Below, piece after piece: positions 50,801 to 60,900 of a DNA stretch of 64,000 nucleotides. Each line of letters begins with the position of its first letter. The stretch's first letter is position 1. A model generated the notes under the pieces. That model was not told the origin of the DNA, ran no database searches, and was given only the letters and a program-made list of their open reading frames with translations. The translations under genes were made by a program, and so were the position numbers. Origin of the DNA: Margaritifera margaritifera (lineage: Eukaryota > Mollusca > Bivalvia > Unionida > Margaritiferidae); NCBI GenBank assembly GCA_029931535.1, contig JAQPZY010001569.1, positions 2,389,001-2,453,000 on the forward strand, written 5' to 3'.

Positions 50801-53800
50801 TTTCCATCCTTCATCCACATATAAGTTGATGGGGAGTATAAGACAAAGCCAGATCAACACCTTGGCTCATCTTTTTTGCTAGTAACTTCCAGTTTCATGA
50901 ATATTAATGGTATCACTGTATGCTATTTCAGATTAATTGGGAAATTGCAGTCACTGATGCTAACATGCATTTCTCCTGTTTCATTTTGGAGAGAGGGGGG
51001 GGGGGAGGTTTCAAGGCGATTGTAATCTGTATTGTTCAGTTACCTGACAATTGTGATCATCCTCATGTACAAGGGCACTACTATATTCCATTATCAATTG
51101 ACACTTCTGAATAAACAGTTCATTCTTGTTTTAATCATGATATCCATTTTCACAAGAATCACATGGCTATGCCTATACAGTGTTATTTAGATGGTAATTA
51201 AATATGCCTAGAGCTTTGGCCAGGTTATTCTAGTTGACACCTGTTTGAGGGCAAGATTCAACAGACAAGATCAAATTAGTGAGGCTACCAATAGGGAAAT
51301 GAGGCTATCCATAGGGAAATGAGAAATGTAAAGACAATTAATGATAGAGACAGAAAAACAGAAAAGTCACATGAAAAGAATAAATAAAATAAATTTTTTT
51401 ATAATTCTTTAATATATCTTTGAAACACTTAAATAGCAAATTTACACATATGAACAGTTTTTGTGGTTCTCAATCCACTTGAAATCATAAAAACAGTAAT
51501 TGATGTGGATTAATGATAGAGAACAAAAGGGTACTGGCATTGCATATTACCCAAAGCCAATATCAGAGTTTATACAGTTAACTGGCTTGAATTGTTGTTG
51601 AAAAACAAAGGCCAACGAATCAATTATTATCAAAGAGAGATACTGAAACAACAGCTTGTTAAGAATGAATACGGGTAATGTGTTGACATTACATTTTGAT
51701 TTAAGCTGAAATACAAAACTAAACATGGATCATTGATGATCTACGAGTAGTCCATCTCTATTCTGAATAACCTAAATTATGGGCATTTTTTAGTGAATAT
51801 ATGACACTACTATTAATATATGATAATTATATGCATAATATATGGTATTTTATAAATAGTCATTGAACATTCGAGTCATTAATATGGATCACATCCCTTT
51901 CTAGGATCAATTATATCAGTGAAAAAGATGTACCAGTAATCGCTCGAATGCATCAAATAAAATACTGGTAAATCAAATATCAATGGACCTATGGTTAAAA
52001 TGTGATCAAGAAGAATGAGGTATGTTAAAAAAAAAAAAATGAATAAAGCAAAATCCTTTGAGATATTTTTTATTTTTAGAAACAAACAATCTGCTTTGAA
52101 TAAGTATAGTACACTATAGAGTATAGACCGTAAGTACTAAGCAGTTTGTGCATTGTGAACTCTTTAATTGTTTTCTTTTATTTATGTTGGAGAAATCAGA
52201 AAATACAAGTACATATAAATGCATACAAAATAATGATAACAATTATAATATAAAACCAGTCATATTAGTTTATAGCAATTTATTGACATGAACATTGAAC
52301 AAGAATTGGTACAGCTATGTGAGCTGTTTTCGATTTTGGCGATTACATCTCAAAATCATGGTATTACTGGTACTTAAAGCAATTTTAATGATATAATCCA
52401 TATACAAGTTGATTTGGAGTATAAGATGAAGCCCAGACTTCCAGGTCAAAGAGTATCGACTTATATGCTGGAAAATACGATATGTGTTTTGTACCAAGAG
52501 CTTATGTTGCACTCGAATGAAAATATTGTGAGCAGGGAAAAGAATGATTTTTTAAATATAAAAAATAAATTCTTTTTTGCTCTCATTCACCAAACAAGTT
52601 TGGTTGTCGCTTAAATATTTGAAATATTTGACCCATTCACATTTAAAATCTAACCAAATTTGACTGTGCAAACTATAGGAATTTGCATTGATGCTCGTAT
52701 AAAATTTCAGAAATGAGTTGAATAATTTTATCATTTGTGAGCCATGTCGGACAAAAGATTGAAATTCTTCAACGAATTTCATAACTTTCATTTCTGTCAA
52801 GGACCCTGTATTTTTAAGATTTTATATTTTTACCTTTATTTTATTTACTGAAATTTAACTCCTTTAGCTTTAACTTTTGGAAGGGTTTATCTTCCTGAAG
52901 TTTTCTTGCAATTCTTTATAGTTACATTATTGAACTTAACTTTTAATTGGCACCATGTAGCCAGTTTTGTGCTGACATACCATGAAACCCTAATATATAC
53001 ATACATACACAAATGTTAGTTTGGGTTTATCACATGATAAAAAAACATGTAACTGATTTTATTAATAGAACTGCAAATGTATTAGTGCAATAAAATTACT
53101 TTAGCGCACATTGGATTCTTTAGACACCATTTGTGACATCATTAGTTGATAGTAAACATATGCAGATTTGGAAAATATGAGAGATAGGTCTAGGAAATGT
53201 CATATCAATGACATGTGATAAATTCACATATTAAGCTGTGTTATTGTTCTAAATTTTTGATCTTTTAATGCTGTGTATTTATATTTAACCTATACAGCGG
53301 GACCTGATTCGCAGAGATCAGAACATTGATCACCTAAAGAATGAGTTGAGGAATCAGATTCAGGAGAAAGAGAGCACCATTAGAAATCTGAAGGCCCAAA
53401 TATCTGAGCTCCATACTAGGTTCAGAGTGGTTGGGGAGACAGGGGTAAGAGTCCAAGACCATTTATGTATTTTTGAAATGATTATAGAGCTGTAGATAAT
53501 GAAAATAATATTCTGTGGATTAAAATGGACATTGATGGCCAGGTTGATATTTTGTTCATTAGCAGATAGCTAAACATATGAAACTCTGTCCAGTGGCATA
53601 AGCATCAACATTTTTTGTTTCATTTTGTAATTATTGAAAGCCATGAAGCATTGCCTTGCAAGGTTTGCAGCCAAGACATAGTGTTCAAAGGAAGAACCCT
53701 TTTTCTGAAGAAGTTTTGATTACAATGTTTGCGAGTCTCTGATAATTTGGCATAGTGACAACTTGTGCACAATGATCAGGGTCATGCTGGACTAAAAAGT

Positions 53801-56800
53801 TTGGGCAAAGGGCAAAGTGGCTTCTCCCTTCTGTCTAAATAGGGCAAAGTGAGGGGAATTGAGAGAGAAGTGAGTTGGAAGGTACTAAATTAGCATCAAA
53901 TTTGATTTTAAAGCATGTTTCTGCTGTTTTACACCTAAAAATAAGGGCTGTATAACTTTAAACCCACACAAAATTCAACATTTTTGACAGTATATCAGAG
54001 GGGAAATGGAAACCAAGGTTGGCACCTATTCTTGGCAAAGCAAAGTCAACTTTTCTTTCTGGGCATGTTAAAGTGAAATTTAATGAATGAGGTTGATTAT
54101 TTTGCCCAGTTTGCCTGGTAGTGTGAACTTTGTATGTTCAGTATGTCCACAGTTGATGGATAGATATATGGAGGCATCTAGGTTCAGTCACCATATTATT
54201 TGAACATGGAAAATTAATATTGAGAATAAAAACAGTAGTCAATATTAAAACACTTTCTGCAAGTTAGAATTAAACTTAGATTTTACTTGAAGAGAGATAT
54301 GTGAAATAGTTTTGTAATGGATTACTGTTTTTCCTTTGGATAAATCATTGGGAAATATATTTACTGATATTCAGACATTACATTCACATCTTTTATCTGC
54401 ATGTTGAATGTTTCTCTCTACTCTTCAGGCCTCTTTGTCTGCTAGGGTAGCAACACAAGATAAGAAGATGGCCCAGCTAGCTGGTAAAATTCTCCAGACT
54501 CGTCCAGAGAGTACAAATGGCATGAAAGACCTGCCCAGAGTACCACCTGTAAGCTACTGTTCATGATAATCATACTTTACACCAACAATCTTTTGTTCCA
54601 ATTGTGATAAATAGTTACAGTTATTTTCCTTTGTGGCAGATATTTAAACTTTGCAGTTCTTGTTAATGTTTCTTCTTTAAATATGTTACCCGATCATAAT
54701 ATGTTAGTAGGACATCTGCTACCTCTCAGATCCAGTCCTCCCAGGCTAAAAAGATGTTTGCCATATCTTGTGACTTGTTTTAGCAACAGAGGTGCTAAAA
54801 AGTCATCTGCTTGCCATGGTGGAAGTCGGACAAGAGTGATCGACTTCGATTAAATGGATTGGGACCCAAATCCTGTTAATCATCATTTACTACTTCCACT
54901 TGTGCTTAGAAGCACTCTCTCTCTCTCTCTTTCTCTCACTCTCGCTCACTCATTTGTAAGCAAATGTTGAATTTGCTTGTCTTCCTGGTAAAATCATCCA
55001 AAACACATCATTTAATATCTGCTTACACCTTGTCCAGCCCCAGTTCTGTTACGGACCCCTAGCATAACTGGCACCAGATTTGGTCAACCTTTTTATCAAA
55101 CTATGTAGTACTAGATCCATGGAAGCATCATGGACTAGAACTGGACAGGTCCATCACCAATCCTGGCTCCATCATGACCAGTACTGGCTACTGTGACTCC
55201 CAACTCCCCGCATGAGACTTTTTGGCAACACTGAAGTGAATGCCTGGAGATTACTGTGCCAGAATGTTGACTCCCAGCTTCATTTAAGGTTCATGACACC
55301 CTATTTCACCAGTTCAGTTATTGCTACCTTTGCAGGAGGTTTCCTTGCCACCCTACTCTTAGAGTTTGAAGACACAAGCTCACAGACACCATGTTCCCTC
55401 CTCAATCCAATTTTTTTCAGGGAAGACCCAGCCTTCCATGCCTTGACTGAAAGAGTCTTCCGGGCTTTATCACCTCCTTCTCTATTAGTGGCCCTTTACA
55501 TAATTCCCGCATCCATCTATCTCTTGAAAGAAAGACCAACCTTTTTCAAAACAGCTTATACAGTCTGTTCAAGTCACTGACTTTCTGCTCGCTTTGAAAG
55601 GCAAGTTCAAGACCCAAACATCAATAGGCCTTTCTTTTTGCAACCACAATTCTCATCAACTTTAACCCTGCTGCATTTTACAAAATACCCATGCTGGTCT
55701 TTTACACTAATGTCCCAGCTTTTGACAAAGACATTTTGGGCCTGGGAATGTTGAACTCTTCCTCAGGACATGGACTAGAAATCCTTTTCAACAAGCAACA
55801 ATAAGTTCACAACATTTTAGTGATTGGCTTCATTCTCAACTTATGGCTATATTTCAGCAACCTGAACATAGTCTAGAGTTGTGACATACTGGGATTCAGT
55901 TGCACATATTGCTTACATACTCAGTAGGCCAGATCAACACCCATTTTCTAATGCCATAGCTACATCCATTTAAGCTGTTGCTGGCAGAAAGAGATGCATT
56001 CCTTTCTACATCTGTACTGCTAAAAGACCATCAGAAGGGCATCCTCAGATCACACCCTTTATCTTCTAGACACTAATTTCATGGCCAGATAGAGGAGGTT
56101 AGAAAACCATTTGTCATATGGGGCAAACCTTGTGCCAGTCCAGTGACCCATGACATAATATGGGGAGAGAAAGTATGATTTCTCTTAACAGCAACCATCG
56201 TACAGAAAATGATGCCATGCCATTGTTGCCCTTTTTTGATGACCCAACAGGAGGAAGTCTGCACCCTTCACCACAGGATGGAAGACATCCTGCCATGATG
56301 ACACATGTTCGTTCACAACACAACCCCACTAAAATCTTATTCTAGACCTTTTCATGGTCATAGCTTTCTCAGCCATCTCCTTTGGGTACCCAGGGGTTTG
56401 GCATGGATACACTGAGACTAGTCCTCATTGCAGTTTGGGAGGAAGACCTTACATCAAAAGTACAGGGTAAGCATCCTTTGCAGCAAGACATGAAATCTTA
56501 TGTTTCACTTCTGCGTCATCTAGGATTCTTTGTCAACAAGGACAAATCCTATCTCATTCAGTCCCAGCTCTTTATTCATCAGTGCATGGGGTCCAAAACC
56601 CTCTTTAATTTGTAGTTTGTGTCTCCATTTGGAATGTCCCATAAGGAACAGACTGGTTGAGTTATTTCACATGGAAATTAAGGCCATAGTTACAATCTTT
56701 CAGTCATGGCAGGAGACACATATTGAAAAGGGTATTCACATTCTATCCAACAACTTCACTGTTGTCAATTATATCAGAAGGCAGGCAGGATCCAAATCCC

Positions 56801-57913
56801 CAGACCTATGCCTTCTGATTTGGGTTTTTCTCAGGTGGTGTCATTGTCAACAAATCCACATCCAAGTCTGAAACATCTCAGGCAAGCTGAATGTCCAGGC
56901 GGACTCCCCATCCAGATGGAATCAGCTAATTCACTTTGAATGGTCTATTCATCCCTCGGCCTTAAGTTGGGGTCGACTTCTCATGGACCTGTTTGTGATG
57001 CGGTGGAGTACAAAGTTTCCCACTTTAGTCACTTTTGCCCTGATCCATGAGTCAGGGCAACCAATGCTCTATCCCTTAATTGGTTGCATACACATTTTCC
57101 CCCCACCCCATCTGATCCCCAAAGTCTTGCAAAAAACAAGGGAATCAATGTGCTGTACAATCCTAATTGTTCACCTCAAGTGTGAACAATCATGGATTAA
57201 AGACCTATTGAAATTGGCAGTAGAGATTCCCAGGTATTTCCTGCCTTCTCCCTACCTGCTCAAACAACTGTTAATGCATCCAAACCTAGAGATTTGAACC
57301 TGCATGCATGACTCATCAGGCAATCCCTCAGAAAGAAACACTTCTCAGAACAAGTGGTGTACAGAATTGCTCGGCCAAAAGACCCACCATTTTGAAGCCA
57401 ATGAGGGAAAATGGACGGTTTTCTCCCATTGGTGCAAGCAGAAACATGTCTCTCCCTTAAAGGCCTCAGTACCACAGACAGCTTACTTTCTCCTATGACT
57501 CTTTGAGGAGAAGTTAGTCAAGGGCTACTGTTCCATGATTTCAGACTCATTCCAACATCTTAAAAAGGAGGATATAGCCCATAACAAAAGATCTCTCCAA
57601 CCCTCTCACAAACTTTAAATTGTCTCTACTGAAGGCTTTTGCCCTAGATCTGAAATGGAATCTTCCATGAGTTCTGGCCTGATTGAATAGGACACATCAA
57701 ACCACTGTCTAAAACCTCCATGACTCACCTCATACAAAACCTGCATCTTTTAAACTTTACCTGTGCTGACATGCAGTTAAACCCTCATACATACATACAT
57801 ACATACATACATACATACATACATACATACATACATACATACATACATACATACATACATACATACATAGATACATACATGCATGCATGCATGCATGCAT
57901 GCATGCATACATG

Positions 57914-57945
<32 letters not shown>

Positions 57946-60900
57946 CATACATACATACATACATACATACATACATACATACATACATACATACATACAT
58001 ACATACATACATACATACATACATACATACATACATACATACATACATACTTACTTCCTAGTGATTTTAGCTACACTGTCTGTGTGAGTTCAAGTCTCAG
58101 CTTGACCAACATGGGTATTTGAGAATGCTTGCCAGTAGCTTCCCATGGGTTGGTGGTTCTTCTCAGGGTCTTCCCAGGTTCTTCCTCCACCAGATATACT
58201 GGCCACTGTGTATAGCCAATCATGCACCAAAAAATAGCATTAAACCCCACAAAATCAAACCAAACCATTTTAGCTACAGCAGGCAGAATTGGTGAGATAC
58301 ATATCTTGTTGGTCGACCCAAACTATCTGCATCTCTGCCTTGATGGTTCTGTTTGGCTTATGATGGCCTCAGCTTTCAATGTAAAGAACAGGTTTCCTCT
58401 CGTGGGTGATCTGTCCCTTGTCTGGAAACCATTATCTTCTTTGTACCCTTTGCCCCAAGGTTTATCTCTAGGACTCCATCAGAGCTCTGAAATTTTACCA
58501 AAAGCGAACTTAGTGGATCAGAAAAATAGGAGATCTTGCTTGCTCTTAACATGAAAGAAATGGACAATATTTCCCACACAGGCTCTGTCATCTTGGATAA
58601 AATGGATTACCTGCTTAGTCTACAAGGAAGTAACCCAGAACCAAGTTCTTAACATATCAGCTCATGAGGTTAGGGCATTCGCCACTAGCATAGCATTTGA
58701 GTGCAAATGCTCATAAACTGACATCATCCAAGCCATAGGATGGAAGTCAGAGATGACATTCTCTAGCTTTTACCTCAGAAAACTTTTATCCCAAAGGGCT
58801 CAGTTTGACTTGGTTGGACTTTTATCAGCAGTGCATCAGGCTACCTTCCCAGGTCGTTCAGCACGTTCAAAATGACATGGCTTACTCTACTAATGCTGGA
58901 TTTGCTTCAGTGCAAAATTTCTCTCCATCTGCATCCGTGCATAAACTTCGTGCTAGTTCATATCTCACACAAGTCAAAGCTGTTTTACATGTTAGGAGAC
59001 CAGAGACAGGGTCAACTCTGGGATAGTAGGATGTAACTCCATCCTTCTGTCTTTTCTCCTAACATATTATGATCAAGTAATGCATTTGGAATTAAATGTT
59101 TCTTTGATACTACTTAACCAATCATAATATGGGCACATCCTCCCAAAACCCTTCCTGCAGTTACACCCCTGGAAGAGCATGCACATCCATTCCAGTAGTA
59201 ACTGATGATTGATGGGATTTGGGTGCAGAGTCCTTTATCCAAGGGGAGACCACTCTCTTCTGACTCCCACTTTGGCAGGCAGACAACTTTTCAGCACTTA
59301 TGTTGCTAAAACAAGCCAAAAAACATAGTTAATACCTTTTTAGCTTGGGAAGGCTGGATAGGCAAGGTATTGGATGTACTCGTAACATATTATTATCAGG
59401 TAAGTACGATCAGAGAAACATATTTCACTCTAAACATGGGTTTCCCATAATGCAAAATTATGTTTGTTTTAATCTTTCACATGCCTGTTTAAAAAATAGT
59501 CTGGAAATGGATAGATGCAAAGTGGTTTTGGTCAGAAATTTTGCCAGTAAATTGTACATTAAAATGTTTGTCTTTACCACCTGAATGGGAGATAACTCTG
59601 CTAAGAACTGTATTATCATTCAACAATTGATAGATACAGTCTCTCTGTTGCAGGTTTGTGGAGATTATCAGAGTGTGATAAGAGATTCCCTCTGCAGAAT
59701 ATTTGTTAAGACTTGTATTATTGAGCAAAAATTTATAGATACAATGTCTGTCTTGCAGGTGGGATCAGATGATTTGAGCATAATAAGAGATTCTCTCTAC
59801 AGTCTGAGGACAAGCTTTCCTTCATCAGACCCCAGACAACACACAATTGACACATTAGAACAAGGTTTCTCTGCATTGATGGATAGAATATCCCATACAT
59901 CAACACAGGTAAATAAACACACTAAAACAGCTACACAGCTAAATAAATGAGTTGATATGCAAATACGCTAACAAAGGTAATTAAATGAGTTAAAACTCCA
60001 GCAATCTCCACAGTTAAATAATCTACACAGGTAAATAAATGAATGTGTAAAACTCGTATATGTCTGAACAGCTATAAAAATGTCTTGTAAAGGTAAATGA
60101 AATCATACACTTCTTTGTTTCTTAATGTGGAAAGTCATTTTTTTTATGTGCACAATCAGTCACCAGTTTCACAGATTTTAAGTCGAGATTTTTGGGCTTT
60201 GTTTTGGCCATTTGGTTTCTGCTTCCTTTTTTCATGCTCTGAATTTGTTTACAGTTGTTTTGATCAATTTTGAGCTCAGAAGAGCTTAAGCAGGGCCTGT
60301 TGTCCATTGTCCATCCTTCAGCACAAGTTGCTACTTCTAAACAACTGGTGCTGAATAATAATGGTACTGCTCAGACATCCAGTATGGCCACAACAGCAGC
60401 CATCTTGAAAGTATAGTTATCACTGGATGGTTATATCAACATCGGGTTCTCACTTAAAAACTTCTTATGATGTCTAGTTGGTCCTAAATGAATCTGGTGC
60501 CAATCTGACATCCAGTATGGTCACCATGGCAGCCATCTTGAAAATCGGATCACTTTTTCTCCAGAACTGAAAGTCATATCAACATGGGGTTTTCACCAGA
60601 AGACTTATAATGATGATTAGTTGGTCCTAAAAGAAAATGTTTTTTCACAGACATCCAATACAGCATTTCACTAAAAGACTTCATCTACTTGGTCCTAAAT
60701 GAAAATGGTGCTGATCCAATGTCCAATATGGCCACCATTACAGCCATCTTGAAAATCTTTTTATCACTACTCCTTTTGAACAGAAAGTAATATCAGCATG
60801 GAGTTTTCACCAAAGACATACAATCTCTTGTTGGTCCTAAAAAATCCAATATGGCCATCATTGTGGCCATCTTGAAAATCTTGTTATCGCTACTCCTGTA

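Larger units (their letters stand above)
57300..58800 (+). pseudogene. DIRS-like tyrosine recombinase relic (copy 2), interrupted
   Basis: N-terminal core FEANEGKWTVFSHWCKQKHV and LKASVPQTAYFLL; then YFLVILATAGRIGEIHILLV with the first catalytic Arg (AGRIGE), split by a SINE; then DPNYLHLCLDGSVWLM. The C-terminal part from about 58640 reads NISAHEVRAFATSIAF and IGWKSEMTFSSFYL, which keep HxxR (HEVR) and the catalytic tyrosine block (FYL). A stop lies between these blocks. Confidence 0.85.
54678..59425 (+). mobile_element. DIRS-like tyrosine-recombinase retroelement, copy 2 (best preserved)
   Basis: Inverted terminal regions: left TATGTTACCCGATCATAATA and CTGCTTGCCATGGTGGAAGT pair with the complement of the right (CTCCCACTTTGGCAGGCAGA near 59260, and GTACTCGTAACATATTATTA near 59378). 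The inside has an N-terminal region with stops, RNase H (56640-57050) and recombinase (57300-58800). It carries a (CT)n tract at 54915-54955, an (ACAT)n block and a SINE. It fills intron 13. Confidence 0.85.

Noticed and set aside
55212..55580. 122-codon plus-strand frame as an independent gene
   Set aside because: Lies inside the DIRS-like element between its terminal region and RNase H, so it is most simply part of that element's decayed coding region.
57757..58122. Long frames on both strands of repeated IHTY / MYVC peptides
   Set aside because: They are translations of an (ACAT)n microsatellite, open in several frames on both strands by composition.
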